This document shows, piece by piece, positions 25,941 through 35,360 of a stretch of DNA of 64,000 bases (positions within the stretch are counted from its first letter, which is position 1; the number at the start of each line of letters is the position of its first letter). The DNA comes from Vibrio tubiashii ATCC 19109 (GTDB lineage: Bacteria; Pseudomonadota; Gammaproteobacteria; Enterobacterales; Vibrionaceae). The notes under the pieces were generated by a model. The model did no database searches and was not told the origin of the DNA. It saw only the letters and a list, made by a program, of their open reading frames with translations. The stretch lies in NCBI RefSeq assembly GCF_000772105.1, contig NZ_CP009354.1, positions 1,984,001-2,048,000 on the forward strand. The letters are read 5' to 3'. Both the position numbers and the translations under genes were made by a program.

Positions 25941-26584
25941 TGGGGAATAACCTGCTTTGCGATTTTTTTAGTTAGTCGATATGCCAAATCACGCTGAGTT
26001 TCTTCTAACCAAGCAACATTTGATGAGAATGCGAAATCTGACTGTTTGAGCTTAAAACGCCATCGCTGTTGAATATTGTCTGGAGAGTTTTTTAGAATGA
26101 AGCTAAACCAAATCAAGCCAAGCTTTAACGCCTGCTCCTGAATGCTCACGCCGTCGAATTGACTAGGTAACTTGTGTTGCCATCCTTCCGGCCAATCAGA
26201 AAGTAGCATTGGACCTTGCTGAATACAGAATTGCATCCCTTCAGACCCAAACGCTGTATGTAGATGTTGCTTTGGCTCCTTGAGTATAACTTGACGCATC
26301 GATATACAATGCAGCACACCGCCAACCATGACCAATAGTTTCCTAAGGGATTCAGGTGGCAAAAGTGCTACGCTGTTTGTCGGTATGTTAAAAGTCGACT
26401 CGGAAATAGGCGTTAATTCCCACTCTTTTAGCACCCAGTTGTTAAGCATTGGTCTATGTCTCCAACCATCTAGGTTTTCTATCCAAGACTGCTTGTCAGT
26501 AAGCCAGCTACTGTCCATGTACTGACATGGACAATAGTTGAACTGGTGAACAACCTGACTAAGCGGTGTTTCTGGGTTAGCCAC
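25919..26584 (-). CDS. sctK: Sorting-platform protein SctK (VscK), 221 aa
   Basis: The adaptor joining the inner-membrane ring (SctD) to the SctQ pods. It is recognised by the YscK-type N-terminus (VVHQFNYCPCQYMDSSWL), the region LLPPESLRKLLVMVGGVLHCISMRQVIL, length (YscK 209 aa) and position between sctJ and sctL. It overlaps both neighbours by 8 and 22 nt, suggesting coupled translation. Confidence 0.92.
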   Translation of the reverse strand: MANPETPLSQVVHQFNYCPCQYMDSSWLTDKQSWIENLDGWRHRPMLNNWVLKEWELTPISESTFNIPTNSVALLPPESLRKLLVMVGGVLHCISMRQVILKEPKQHLHTAFGSEGMQFCIQQGPMLLSDWPEGWQHKLPSQFDGVSIQEQALKLGLIWFSFILKNSPDNIQQRWRFKLKQSDFAFSSNVAWLEETQRDLAYRLTKKIAKQVIPQWFHLLK

Positions 26585-27320
26585 GTTTTACATTCCTACG
26601 GCACCAAAGATAAGTTGCTACATTCGTTCCAATCATTAACGCCACCATGAAAAGAAGAATGACAATAAAATTATCTACCGAGTCTTTGGTTAGTTGAACA
26701 GACAGGATGCTCTCAAATTGATTCCCCTGAGGAGTGATTCGAACCTCAGCAGACGGCACCATTACGACACTAATACGATCGTAATTAAGACCTTCTATAC
26801 TGTTGTTCACTAGCAACTTTATTTGCGGAACGTAAGAGTCTAGCGCCACATCGGCAGCATGCTTGATGAACACAGAAGCTGAAGCTGGCGTCGGACGCTC
26901 TCCAGGACGTAAATCTTTTTCTTCGAGAACCACGTGCACTCGTGCAACAAGAACACCATCAATCTGAGAAAGTGTCGACGATAATTCCTGAGACTTTGCA
27001 TAGATAAGACGAGCGCGTTCAGCCAATGGTGATGATATTAGATCATCTTTAGGGAATACTTCTTTTAGTGTTGAAAACTCTTCACGTGGATAGCCTTTGC
27101 GCTTAAGCGCATCCACCGCGAACGCAATCTGCGAACTATCCACCATCAATTTTACGGTGTTGTCTTTACCCGGCTCTTTGGTTGCTACGACACCTTCAGA
27201 TAGCAAAATAGATAACATCTCATTACCTTCTTTCTGGCTTATATTGGTGTAAAGCTCTGTTTGACAACCAGCAAGAAACACAACCATAGCCAAGGCGAAT
27301 ACACGCAATTTATTCATCAT
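26577..27320 (-). CDS. sctJ: Inner-membrane ring lipoprotein SctJ (VscJ), 247 aa
   Basis: A YscJ/PrgK-family lipoprotein. It has a lipoprotein signal peptide with lipobox LAGC (Cys ~19), two ring-building domains (ELYTNISQKEGNEMLSILLSEGV; ARVHVVLEEKDLRPGERPTPASASVFIKH) and a C-terminal transmembrane helix (VIVLLFMVALMIGTNVATYLW) with a short basic tail. Length equals YscJ (244 aa). It forms the inner ring with SctD. Confidence 0.97.
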   Translation of the reverse strand: MMNKLRVFALAMVVFLAGCQTELYTNISQKEGNEMLSILLSEGVVATKEPGKDNTVKLMVDSSQIAFAVDALKRKGYPREEFSTLKEVFPKDDLISSPLAERARLIYAKSQELSSTLSQIDGVLVARVHVVLEEKDLRPGERPTPASASVFIKHAADVALDSYVPQIKLLVNNSIEGLNYDRISVVMVPSAEVRITPQGNQFESILSVQLTKDSVDNFIVILLFMVALMIGTNVATYLWCRRNVKRG

Positions 27321-27323
27321 TTC

Positions 27324-27668
27324 TTACTGAGCCTTTAATAGGGTTTCTACATTTTGAGTGGTTTTGCCTACAGTCTTGGCAATCAACTCTTCTTGGAAAG
27401 TAATACGCGTTAGCGCCCATTGCATTTCCAGCAGTTTCGCAGGGTTATCTCCTACAGCTTCCATGCTGTCTTGTAATGAACTTTTAGCATTGTCGATATT
27501 TGACTTTAGTTCACTGATGTTTTCCAACAGCCCACCTTCAAGACCATTGTTGCTTTCAGGTAATGACATCGCTTGATCGAAACGTTCACTTAGTCCGTCT
27601 TCTATTTGGGCGTCTTGCACCTGTTCTAGGCTTGTTTGTACTACTTCAGTGTATTGCGTGTTGATCAT
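27324..27668 (-). CDS. sctI: Inner rod protein SctI (VscI), 114 aa
   Basis: An early secreted subunit that anchors the needle to the export apparatus. Length equals YscI (115 aa). The C-terminal helix (NPAKLLEMQWALTRITFQEELIAKTVGKTTQNVETLLK) carries the conserved rod/needle polymerisation pattern. It lies between sctH and sctJ with gaps of 8 and 3 nt. Confidence 0.93.
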   Translation of the reverse strand: MINTQYTEVVQTSLEQVQDAQIEDGLSERFDQAMSLPESNNGLEGGLLENISELKSNIDNAKSSLQDSMEAVGDNPAKLLEMQWALTRITFQEELIAKTVGKTTQNVETLLKAQ

Positions 27669-27676
27669 ATGACCTC

Positions 27677-28306
27677 CTACGACAAATCTAACTTATGGCT
27701 ATGGGTGAGCATGTTTTTAACAATGGCATTTTTTGAAATAACTAGACTCAACTCTTGGCGAACCAAATCAACAACGGGTTTCATCTCCGGAACAGCTTTT
27801 AGATCCTCCCAAGCATGCCAAAGGGCTTGTTCCTTATGAGCACTCAGTGAATATTTTTCAGATAGCATTTGCCTAAGCTGATCGTTATCGGAAGGAGGTA
27901 CAGCTCTAAGTTCATTTGCGAAATCCCCAACAAGCTCCTGCTTAAGCGCATCGAGTAAATTCGAGTTTGCTTCGTCTGTCCCTTTTATTGACTTCTCTTT
28001 GTTATAGGCATACCACATAGCTTCTTTCTGCGAAGCAAGTTCGGGGAAAGCTTGTTTTAGTTCCGAGATCAAAGCTTGACGAGTAATATTTTGCTGAGTC
28101 TTAATATTCTCATACCAAGCTTTAACCATGGAAACGTCACTAGAAGCTTCAACAACAGGCGGATTTACTTCTTTTTTGGCGTTTATTTCTTGCTGGGTTG
28201 ATTCCCTCATCAATGAACTCATTCGCGCTTCATCTTGGCGCCGATGTACGCTTAACTCATTTCTGCTCTTTAGGTCAGCAGCTTGCAAGCTTGAGTCAAT
28301 GATCAT
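27677..28306 (-). CDS. vscH: VscH (YscH/YopR-type secreted protein), 209 aa
   Basis: Position between sctG and sctI is that of yscH/yopR. The C-terminal ~130 residues contain two similar helical units around KAWYENIK and ALWHAWEDLK, as in the YopR core. YopR is an early secreted protein that affects needle assembly. This one is longer than YopR (165 aa), through an extended polar N-terminus. It overlaps sctG by 4 nt. Confidence 0.82.
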   Translation of the reverse strand: MIIDSSLQAADLKSRNELSVHRRQDEARMSSLMRESTQQEINAKKEVNPPVVEASSDVSMVKAWYENIKTQQNITRQALISELKQAFPELASQKEAMWYAYNKEKSIKGTDEANSNLLDALKQELVGDFANELRAVPPSDNDQLRQMLSEKYSLSAHKEQALWHAWEDLKAVPEMKPVVDLVRQELSLVISKNAIVKNMLTHSHKLDLS

Positions 28307-28662
28307 CCAAAGTTCCTAAGATCATGACAAAAGCTTTCAGCAAACGCTTTACTCTGTGAACTTCCATTCGCTGCTTGTTGCAGCCAAAGCTCTGCCTTAC
28401 TAGACAAACCCGCTTTACCCGCAGCCAGGGCAGCAAGAGGGATAAGAGATGCATGATCAGAACACAATGAAGCTAGATGCTGCTCAGCTTGTTCATACAT
28501 GCCCCTATTCATTAAGCTCATCGCCAAAATCATCGCGACCACCTCTTCAGTCCCTTCTTCTTGTTCGAGACATTCGACGATTGATTGAGCTTCTTTATGG
28601 CAGTGCATACCTGTAGCCATCAAGGCCACTGCAGCCAAAAGCTGACGCATTTCTCTATCCAT
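28303..28662 (-). CDS. sctG: Needle chaperone SctG (VscG), 119 aa
   Basis: A TPR-like cytosolic protein that, with SctE, keeps the needle subunit SctF monomeric before export. The helical hairpins (LLAAVALMATGMHCHKEAQSIVECL; AMSLMNRGMYEQAEQHLASLC; LAALAAGKAGLSSKAELWLQ) match YscG/PscG (115 aa). It is immediately downstream of sctF (3-nt gap). Confidence 0.92.
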   Translation of the reverse strand: MDREMRQLLAAVALMATGMHCHKEAQSIVECLEQEEGTEEVVAMILAMSLMNRGMYEQAEQHLASLCSDHASLIPLAALAAGKAGLSSKAELWLQQAANGSSQSKAFAESFCHDLRNFG

Positions 28663-28665
28663 TAG

Positions 28666-28917
28666 TTATACCTTTTGCAAAATGGACTGCATCACATCTT
28701 TAATTGCTCTGGTCGTTGTAGAGTTGATGTTGTAGATAACTGACCATTGGTTGATGGTGTGCTGCAACTCAGCTAATTTCGATGGATCGTCTGCATTGGC
28801 TGAGAGATTTGCGATAGCGTCGGTCACATTTTTATTCGCCGTTGTAGCCTGACTTGTAAGTTTACTTTTAACTTCGTCGAGATTGACTGTACTAGTACCA
28901 TTGTAAAAAGATGTCAT
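28666..28917 (-). CDS. sctF: Needle subunit SctF (VscF), 83 aa
   Basis: The helical-hairpin needle protein polymerised outside the cell. Length (YscF 87 aa) and the conserved DDPSKLAELQHTINQWSVIYNINSTTTRAIKDVMQSILQKV C-terminal half, with the P-x-x-L-A-x-L-Q pattern, identify it. Flanked by sctE and sctG, its two chaperones. Confidence 0.97.
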   Translation of the reverse strand: MTSFYNGTSTVNLDEVKSKLTSQATTANKNVTDAIANLSANADDPSKLAELQHTINQWSVIYNINSTTTRAIKDVMQSILQKV

Positions 28918-28928
28918 AGTATTTCTCC

Positions 28929-29138
28929 TTAACTTTGCTGGGAAACGTACTGTTCAAGGACAGCCTGTGCTGCTATATACGCTTCGTGTTGCTTGGTTAA
29001 TAATTGATATTGCTGAGGATTACACCCCAGATCTAGCTTTCGTTTGACCGAAGTTTGTGCCTGGAAAAGTGTCTCCTTAAGCTTCTTCACTTCTGCTCCA
29101 GTTGGATCGTTATCTAAAATTTGTTCAAGATCTGTCAT
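28929..29138 (-). CDS. sctE: Needle co-chaperone SctE (VscE), 69 aa
   Basis: A small helical protein (YscE 66 aa) that with SctG holds SctF. I place the start at the ATG at 29138 (MTDLEQILDNDPTG), overlapping the end of sctD by 14 nt. The longer reading frame up to 29186 adds 16 residues with no family support. Context between sctD and sctF is conserved. Confidence 0.85.
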   Translation of the reverse strand: MTDLEQILDNDPTGAEVKKLKETLFQAQTSVKRKLDLGCNPQQYQLLTKQHEAYIAAQAVLEQYVSQQS

Positions 29139-30435
29139 TGTTATTCTCTTCTGAATATCCGAGTTCAATATTGATGACCTGTCCACCTTTCACCAGTTCA
29201 ATTCCGTCAGGTGTTACACTTGAAATGCGATAACCTTGAGGAGTTCGGGAACCCACCATATAGCGAACATTGTCTGTCAAAATTACATAAGGCACCTGAC
29301 CAAAATTCACACTACGAAATGGGAAGTCAACGTTACTTCCTTTGCTAACTTTTGGGATAGATTTCAAAACCAAGTACGGCTTTTCACCATACTGTTCCCT
29401 AAACTCTCGAGTTACGCTGTAAAAGCGTGTCGTCTCAATATCATCTAGCTCACCGCGTACTTCCACGCGATCACCACTAGTGACGATTTGGACTTTTTTG
29501 AGTAAGGATTCTTTTTCAAGCAACTGCTTCAGCGTATCCATGTACGCTCCTGCCCGCTGCAACTCAACCTTCCACGCGACGAGACCGGGGACATCCCTTT
29601 CTAAAATCTGTTCTACTTGACTCCAACGGCTCGCATCATCAATGTATCCTGTTAGCAGCACGGTCCCTGTTTCATCACCGTTCTCAACTTTGACCTGGTG
29701 ATAACCCAAATTTCGAAGAATAAAGCGAACTCCGCGACGAATCTCTTCCATGGTGCGTAAATCGCTTTTGTAGTTAATCCCTAGTAAGTCAATTCGACGC
29801 AATAGTTGTAGTTTTTGAGCACTATCGTCCACATATCCTTCTAGTACCGCTTGGTGAACGTTCGCATTCCATTCAACACGTACATCGTCTAACCCAAGTT
29901 CCTTCAAAATATCCCTAACTTGAACAATCGGCTCTGCTTCCGTGGTAATCTCGTTGGCATTGCTATTCACCTGGCTATACCACATACCCGCAAGAATAGC
30001 GCTAGGCAGCATACTGCACATCGCTCCAATCAAAAGAGAGCGTTTCCAAGTGGAAGATTTCACCACCTTGTTGGATATATCTTTGGTCACAACTTCTGTT
30101 TCACTGCCCAAGATTGCCAAATCATCGTCTGCATGTCCGACAGCAAACTGAACTACCCCAACAGAAACCAAACTACCTCGCTCTAGCTCAACACCGTCTT
30201 TAACAACATCAACCTGCTCACCCCGTAGCGAAGCTTCGCTACAGCCTTTCAAGATGACATTCTCTAACGTACACTCAAGCGTCAGATGATGACTCTCAAC
30301 CCCAGCATCTGAAAGTACAAGGTCAGCACCAAAGTCGTCATTTCCTAATACTAATGTACCTTGAGGTAAAGGGACCTCCACTCCGGAATGCACACCGGAT
30401 AAGATACGAATTTTCCATTGTTGCATTCTTATCAA
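29125..30435 (-). CDS. sctD: Inner-membrane ring protein SctD (VscD), 436 aa
   Basis: A single-pass protein: an N-terminal cytosolic FHA-like domain (~1-115, WKIRILSGVHSGVEVPLPQGTLVLGNDDFGADLVL) that binds SctK, a transmembrane helix at ~133-153, then periplasmic ring/BON-like modules (LKELGLDDVRVEWNANVHQAVLEGYV; FILRNLGYHQVKVENGDETGTVLLTGYI). Length is near YscD (419). It overlaps sctC by 4 nt. Confidence 0.95.
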   Translation of the reverse strand: MIRMQQWKIRILSGVHSGVEVPLPQGTLVLGNDDFGADLVLSDAGVESHHLTLECTLENVILKGCSEASLRGEQVDVVKDGVELERGSLVSVGVVQFAVGHADDDLAILGSETEVVTKDISNKVVKSSTWKRSLLIGAMCSMLPSAILAGMWYSQVNSNANEITTEAEPIVQVRDILKELGLDDVRVEWNANVHQAVLEGYVDDSAQKLQLLRRIDLLGINYKSDLRTMEEIRRGVRFILRNLGYHQVKVENGDETGTVLLTGYIDDASRWSQVEQILERDVPGLVAWKVELQRAGAYMDTLKQLLEKESLLKKVQIVTSGDRVEVRGELDDIETTRFYSVTREFREQYGEKPYLVLKSIPKVSKGSNVDFPFRSVNFGQVPYVILTDNVRYMVGSRTPQGYRISSVTPDGIELVKGGQVINIELGYSEENNNDRS

Positions 30436-32294
30436 GGCTCCTTAGCCGGGCGCATACAGTGTGGCTCTGAATCGCACTGTGTCACTTTAACTCGCCAACC
30501 TGCTTGACCGGTTGGCAATTCACATTCTGACAATAGTGAAGACTGATCGCTTTCCAGCAAATACTTTTGGTGACGCTGTGCTTGCTCTAGGGTCGAACAA
30601 CTGTATAGCTCTACAGCGGATTTGAACTGTGTACTGTTATTGGAGATATTATTTAGCTGTCCAATATGAGGGCGCAGGTCGTGTTCATTGCCAATAAGCA
30701 CACTGTCGCCAATGCCATCTACTACGATACGTGGTTCAATGATGAACATTCGAACAGTGCGACGTGTTGTGTTGGTGTTGCTTCTGAACAATGCTCCTAA
30801 AAATGGAATATCACCAAGGAGTGGTACTTTGCGTAGCTGATGGCTGACTTCATCACGATATACACCACCAATCAGCAAACTCTGTCCTTGCTTCACGGTC
30901 GCTAAGGTACTGATTTCGGTCTTTCGTACTGAAGGCAAATCGTCAACACTTCCATCAGGGATCTCAGAACCATCTTCCAAATGCAGGCTTAAGTTAATTT
31001 CTGGACGTTCGGCAAAACGATCACCTACGATACGCGGCACAATTCTCAACAAGGTTCCATAAGTCACTTCTTCAAGAGCCGTCGTTTCTTTACCAAGCAG
31101 TTTCACGTAGAATGTATTGCTGTTGTTTAGGACAGCCTCTACATTTTCTTGCGTTAATAGTGTCGGTCGGGAAACCACTTGGGCACTCCCTTGAGATTCC
31201 AATAGACGAATCTGAGCGAGCAAATAGTTCAAGTTACTCGCATCCAGCAGGGATTTAAAGGTCGCACCGCTACCTAAAGTAACATCGCCACCAGCAACAT
31301 CACCGGTTGTTTTTATATCGATAATGCTATTGTTACCGACAGATACTCCCGCTCGCCAATCTACACCTAGCTGACTAATGTCATTTGCACTTATATCTAC
31401 GATTGAAACTGCAACTTCGATTCGTGATTGCGGTTGATCTAACTGGGCAATTAGCTTGCGATATAAGGGAAGCCTTGATTGTGTATCTCGCACAATGATC
31501 GCATTTAATCCGGGCTCAGCTTCAACTGTTGCGCCACCGTGAACAGAGGCAGGCTTTGTAATAACTTCTTGACCTTCACTATCTTCTGCGAGGTTTTGTT
31601 CCCTTGAGTCAACTACTTGCGTTTGCACACCAGATACCAATCGACGAAGCACTGCTGCTATGCCAGGTACAATAACTTTCTGATCACGGTAAGAGATCTC
31701 TCTATCAGTGGCGGAAGCGTATTTTAGCGGGATCAACTCAACATAAAGTTCATCGGTAGAATTTGCTTTCTGTAGCAAACGGCTCTCTAATGCTTCTGCT
31801 GTCTGTATAATGAGGTCTACATAACGAGGTGGACCTGCCAGATAAATAAGACCTTTATTCTCTACAGCGCGCCAGCGGTAACGTGAGTCCCAGACCCCGG
31901 TCGAAATTAGAGTACTGCGCAAATCCCGTGCTGTTAGTAGTTCAAGTTGCAGAAGCCGTGAACGTGTTTCTGTTGCCTTGTATACGTGCAGAACAGCACC
32001 GTCAAAGTACCACATCAGGTTATAAATCTGTGCCAAATAATCTAGGAACTCAGCAGGCTTTTCTGGTGTGAATCTTCCACTGATTTTTTCACTGACCTTT
32101 TCACTTACAGCAACTGACACACCATAGTTTGCGCCAAAGTTATTAAGTAGTTCTTTTAGAGAGTCGTTATCAGCAAAATAGCGAAATGGACGTTGTGGCC
32201 AATCAAGAGGAGCAGCCAATAAACTTGTCGAACTAGCACATAGCACAATAAAAACTAAGCTGAACTTGGTAAGCAATGCTCTCATGGCAGCCAC
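30432..32294 (-). CDS. sctC: Outer-membrane secretin SctC (VscC), 620 aa
   Basis: A Sec signal peptide (~1-28) is followed by N0/N1 domains (WPQRPFRYFADNDSLKELLNNFGANYGV; LVELIPLKYASATDRE) and the secretin core (VVSRPTLLTQENVEAVLNN; LATVKQGQSLLIGGVYRDEVSHQLRKVPLLGDIPFLGALF). The last ~60 residues resemble the pilotin-binding S domain; the cognate pilotin is probably ExsB (35361). Length is near YscC (607). Overlaps vscB by 13 nt. Confidence 0.97.
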   Translation of the reverse strand: MAAMRALLTKFSLVFIVLCASSTSLLAAPLDWPQRPFRYFADNDSLKELLNNFGANYGVSVAVSEKVSEKISGRFTPEKPAEFLDYLAQIYNLMWYFDGAVLHVYKATETRSRLLQLELLTARDLRSTLISTGVWDSRYRWRAVENKGLIYLAGPPRYVDLIIQTAEALESRLLQKANSTDELYVELIPLKYASATDREISYRDQKVIVPGIAAVLRRLVSGVQTQVVDSREQNLAEDSEGQEVITKPASVHGGATVEAEPGLNAIIVRDTQSRLPLYRKLIAQLDQPQSRIEVAVSIVDISANDISQLGVDWRAGVSVGNNSIIDIKTTGDVAGGDVTLGSGATFKSLLDASNLNYLLAQIRLLESQGSAQVVSRPTLLTQENVEAVLNNSNTFYVKLLGKETTALEEVTYGTLLRIVPRIVGDRFAERPEINLSLHLEDGSEIPDGSVDDLPSVRKTEISTLATVKQGQSLLIGGVYRDEVSHQLRKVPLLGDIPFLGALFRSNTNTTRRTVRMFIIEPRIVVDGIGDSVLIGNEHDLRPHIGQLNNISNNSTQFKSAVELYSCSTLEQAQRHQKYLLESDQSSLLSECELPTGQAGWRVKVTQCDSEPHCMRPAKEP

Positions 32295-32710
32295 ACTGTA
32301 TGGTTAATTGCTCGGTTTACACGTTCATGCTCTAGTATTTCACTGTAATATTCACACATATTAACGTGTTGGGAGAGCAGTGAAGGAAAGATCACTGAAG
32401 ACATTTGGTCAAAGGGAGCCTTACCTTGTAACACTAAACGCTGCTCCTTGTTTAGAGTTAACGTCTCTTGACCATCACGTACTGTTTTTAAAGATAACTG
32501 CATACAACGCTTAAGCATCTGTTCACTTTGATAATCTAAGTCTTTGTCAAAGTGGAAAGGCAATTCGGTTTCCCATAAAATCCAAGACGAGTGTTGTTTA
32601 ACTTCGACGTTGAACTGATCGACTTCAATCTCGTAAATGCCATTTTCATTGGGCGTAAAAGTCCTAACCTCTAGCGTATTTGCTAGAGATTTCATTATTT
32701 GATTTAGCAT
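32282..32710 (-). CDS. vscB: VscB (YscB-type gatekeeper co-chaperone), 142 aa
   Basis: A class I chaperone fold protein that pairs with SycN to bind VopN. It lies between exsD and sctC, as pscB lies between exsD and pscC. Length equals YscB (137). Beta-rich middle (YEIEVDQFNVEVKQHSSWILWETELPFHF) and C-terminal helices are consistent. It starts 13 nt after the exsD stop. Confidence 0.88.
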   Translation of the reverse strand: MLNQIMKSLANTLEVRTFTPNENGIYEIEVDQFNVEVKQHSSWILWETELPFHFDKDLDYQSEQMLKRCMQLSLKTVRDGQETLTLNKEQRLVLQGKAPFDQMSSVIFPSLLSQHVNMCEYYSEILEHERVNRAINHTVWLP

Positions 32711-32723
32711 CGTTATGCCTTTA

Positions 32724-33704
32724 TTAAATATGACTCATGTGATTGTAAGCTTGACCAAACTGACCACTTTGAACATCAAAGTAATACAGGTCTACGTCAC
32801 CTACCGATTGCATGTCTTGGAACCATTGCCACAATTTTGCAACCGCATTTAGATCGCGATATATGTGGTCACAGGCCTCCCAAACTTCCCTAAGCTCAGG
32901 GGCAAGTTGTCTTGCCTGTTCACACCAAGTCTGCCAGGCAGTGAAGAACTCCGGAGAAGTCAGTGCAAACTCAGACAAGGCTTTTAGTGTATTAAGGCAA
33001 GGTTGCCATTTTTCCATCAAAACGCGATGCGACTCTGCAGCTTTTTTGTGCGTTTCCTCAAGGGTTCGAAGTTGCTCTTTCACCTGTTGTTGTTGAGACT
33101 TTATCAGTTCGAGTTGCTGTTCTACGTAAATCGCACTTGCTTCTTGACCCAGAAGTTTTTCCCAATAGCTACCTTGAATCTGCAGTTGATTCGCCAGTTG
33201 CTCAATTTCCACCACATCCAATAACACGCCTTGGTCAGATTGGTGATTTACCCATTCGGCAATAGCACAGTGCAGACATAGTGTCAGTGATTTGGGGCTA
33301 GCCAGATTATATCGATAACCTACATGTTGATTGATGTATGCCACTCGCTGTTCGTGAGTTGCTAAAGCCTGACTTGCACCTAACCTTGAACCAATTTCCA
33401 AAAACAAGCGCATCGCAAATCGATCTAACGGTGCACCAAGCTTCTCATAAGTCTTAACTAGCTGACTTGAGCACAAAGCATCAATCACATCTCTATTCAA
33501 CAACCTTTGTAGTAGAGATAACTGTTCCGAACTTAAGACACCTTCGCTTAGGAGCTGACGGTGACTGACATTAACAACATTTTTACCCTGCGTTTGTTTA
33601 GCGGTCTCTTGGTATCGAGCCCCTCTCTGCAAGACTGTGACCTTCCTTTTTGTCACAGAGTTGTCTGGAAAAAGCGAACGGCGTCGCCAATGCTGCTTTT
33701 TCAT
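32724..33704 (-). CDS. exsD: Anti-activator ExsD, 326 aa
   Basis: Binds ExsA and blocks transcription of the T3SS genes until ExsC sequesters it. Position (first gene before vscB-sctC, downstream of exsA) equals that in Pseudomonas. The protein is helical with a central coiled coil (IKSQQQQVKEQLRTLEETHKKAAE), as in ExsD, but longer than P. aeruginosa ExsD (276 aa). The start is taken at ATG 33704 (MKKQHWRRRSLFPD), preceded by GGAGAAAGAAG. A GTG at 33737 is possible but has its Shine-Dalgarno too close. Confidence 0.87.
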   Translation of the reverse strand: MKKQHWRRRSLFPDNSVTKRKVTVLQRGARYQETAKQTQGKNVVNVSHRQLLSEGVLSSEQLSLLQRLLNRDVIDALCSSQLVKTYEKLGAPLDRFAMRLFLEIGSRLGASQALATHEQRVAYINQHVGYRYNLASPKSLTLCLHCAIAEWVNHQSDQGVLLDVVEIEQLANQLQIQGSYWEKLLGQEASAIYVEQQLELIKSQQQQVKEQLRTLEETHKKAAESHRVLMEKWQPCLNTLKALSEFALTSPEFFTAWQTWCEQARQLAPELREVWEACDHIYRDLNAVAKLWQWFQDMQSVGDVDLYYFDVQSGQFGQAYNHMSHI

Positions 33705-33789
33705 TTTGTCTTCTTTCTCCGCGCTTCTTTCGTACACTCCTGAACGAAAGAGGTAAAATTAACATTGAGTATTCGTTTCTATGCTGATG

Positions 33790-33840
33790 ATAATATAATG
33801 ACTCGCGAACCGACACTTGTAATAAAAGTCAGAAAATTTT
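33790..33840 (-). promoter_or_regulatory. ExsA-type promoter of the exsD-sctL operon
   Basis: On the minus strand: an A4-T4 tract, GAC, 6 nt, TACAA (TGnnA with one change). The -35-like TTACAA (plus 33817-33822), a 21-nt gap and TATTAT (plus 33790-33795) follow. It lies 86 nt upstream of the preferred exsD start and downstream of the exsA stop. Confidence 0.55.
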
Positions 33841-33854
33841 AGTCATAAGTCATT

Positions 33855-34715
33855 TCATTCAGCGATAGCTACCATTTCTTCACCTGATCGTACTTTACTC
33901 GGTGTCGTACCAAAACGACGGCGATAGCTCTGAGTAAAATAAGACTGGCTGGAAAACCCCGCTTCCATTGCAATATCGACAATACTCATCTTACTTGTTA
34001 GCAATAACTTATGCGCAAATAAGAGGCGGCGTTCACTGATCCATGCCCGAGGAGACATTCCATAATGCTCATTAAAAAGCTCTTTGAACGTCGTAAGACT
34101 TGCGCCAAACTCCTGAGCATAATCATTTAGTTTCCATTCTTTCAGATAATGCAATTCCATAAATCTACGCAGTCTTTCCGACGTGCGATTCATCTGTTGA
34201 GAGAGTAAAGCATAAAGTTGCTCTCCACCTGCACTATGCAATAGCAAGATCAACATTTCTTCGTATTTTAAGCGCATAATTGCACTTGGATAAGATTGCT
34301 CTTCCAACGCTTGCATGCCTGAAATAACTTGCTCGAGCAGGATATTTAAGTCAAATGGAAAAAGTCCCATAATGGCCTTATCCGATTTAGGCAATGTCAT
34401 CAACAAATCGCTATGTTTTTGCAATAGCTGACTCACCAGCTCATTTTCAAATTCTATAATCATCGACTGGTACTCTTCCCCAAGAGCCGAGTATTCAAAC
34501 AAATAATCGCCCTGAGACAAAAAAACACCACTGCCAGCAAGAATATTAACTGTACAATCTCCAGTCTGTATTTTTAACTGACCGCTACGAATAATAACAA
34601 TTTGAGAATGATCTGAATGAAGCACCTCATCAAAGCTTTCTCGAGTTGAAAATCTATGAATTTTCTCAAAACAAGCGCCGAATTTGTCCGTGTTTAATTG
34701 GCCTGACACATTCAT
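33855..34715 (-). CDS. exsA: T3SS master activator ExsA (AraC/XylS family), 286 aa
   Basis: The N-terminal cupin-like domain (~1-165) for self-association and ExsD binding is followed by a C-terminal pair of helix-turn-helix motifs (~180-280: LNDYAQEFGASLTTFKELFNEHYG; IVDIAMEAGFSSQSYFTQSYRRRFGTTP). Length matches ExsA (278 aa) and LcrF/VirF (271). It activates the promoters described here at vopN, exsC, exsD and the effector loci. It is separated from exsB by 645 bases, so it probably has its own promoter or a long leader. Confidence 0.95.
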   Translation of the reverse strand: MNVSGQLNTDKFGACFEKIHRFSTRESFDEVLHSDHSQIVIIRSGQLKIQTGDCTVNILAGSGVFLSQGDYLFEYSALGEEYQSMIIEFENELVSQLLQKHSDLLMTLPKSDKAIMGLFPFDLNILLEQVISGMQALEEQSYPSAIMRLKYEEMLILLLHSAGGEQLYALLSQQMNRTSERLRRFMELHYLKEWKLNDYAQEFGASLTTFKELFNEHYGMSPRAWISERRLLFAHKLLLTSKMSIVDIAMEAGFSSQSYFTQSYRRRFGTTPSKVRSGEEMVAIAE

Positions 34716-35360
34716 TTCCTAACCTTCGTCATATTCACTCCCTGCTTTTAAAGCGTGAGAGTTCCAAAGCACTATCAATCAGCGATAACACCCTAATAAT
34801 GCATTAGTAATTTAAGAAGAAAAGAAAAGAGCACAGTAAGTTAGTAACCAACTATACCCCCCCGTATTTAAAGCAAAATGCTCAAAACCCTCGCATTAAA
34901 GCAAGGTAAATAAAACTAAATATACGAGTTCCCTGAGTTAGAATTTTGGTATTACAGAGAACGCTAATTTTTGTATTTAATTAGTAATAACTAAAGTTGT
35001 AGTTACTGAGTTTTATATTAATAACTTTGATTTATTATTAGAACAGAATGAATATACTTAACACTACATTCTCAAACTTGAGACACTATGTATACAAGCG
35101 CCAGTGCGCCCTAGAACATTCATTCCAGTCAAGCCAACCTATTGGAGAGCTGAATTATAATCACAAAAATAGCAGTTTAGGCAATAATCATAGGTGATAA
35201 ATTTCACTGTCCCGATGAGCTGAAAAGTTCAATGTATATCACCCGTGAAGAGTGAAAACCATGTCATATGACCGTATATTAACTATAAGAGAATCCTATT
35301 TTAGTAGGCCCTAATTAAGAAAAGACAAATAAACAGGATCTCATTGTCTCAGTTTTGTTG
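34716..35360. other. AT-rich 645-base gap between exsB and exsA
   Basis: No gene of convincing length on either strand. The stretch is conspicuously AT-rich (especially 34920-35060), typical of H-NS-bound regulatory DNA. In Pseudomonas exsB and exsA are closely spaced. I found no full ExsA-type promoter; a partial site (TTACA, then G at the expected place, then a T-run near 34955-34980) lacks a -10. It probably carries exsA control sequences. Confidence 0.5.

Noticed and set aside
34950..34985. ExsA autoregulatory site in front of exsA
   Set aside because: TTACA and part of the GnC/T-run match, but no -10-like hexamer lies 21-22 nt away.
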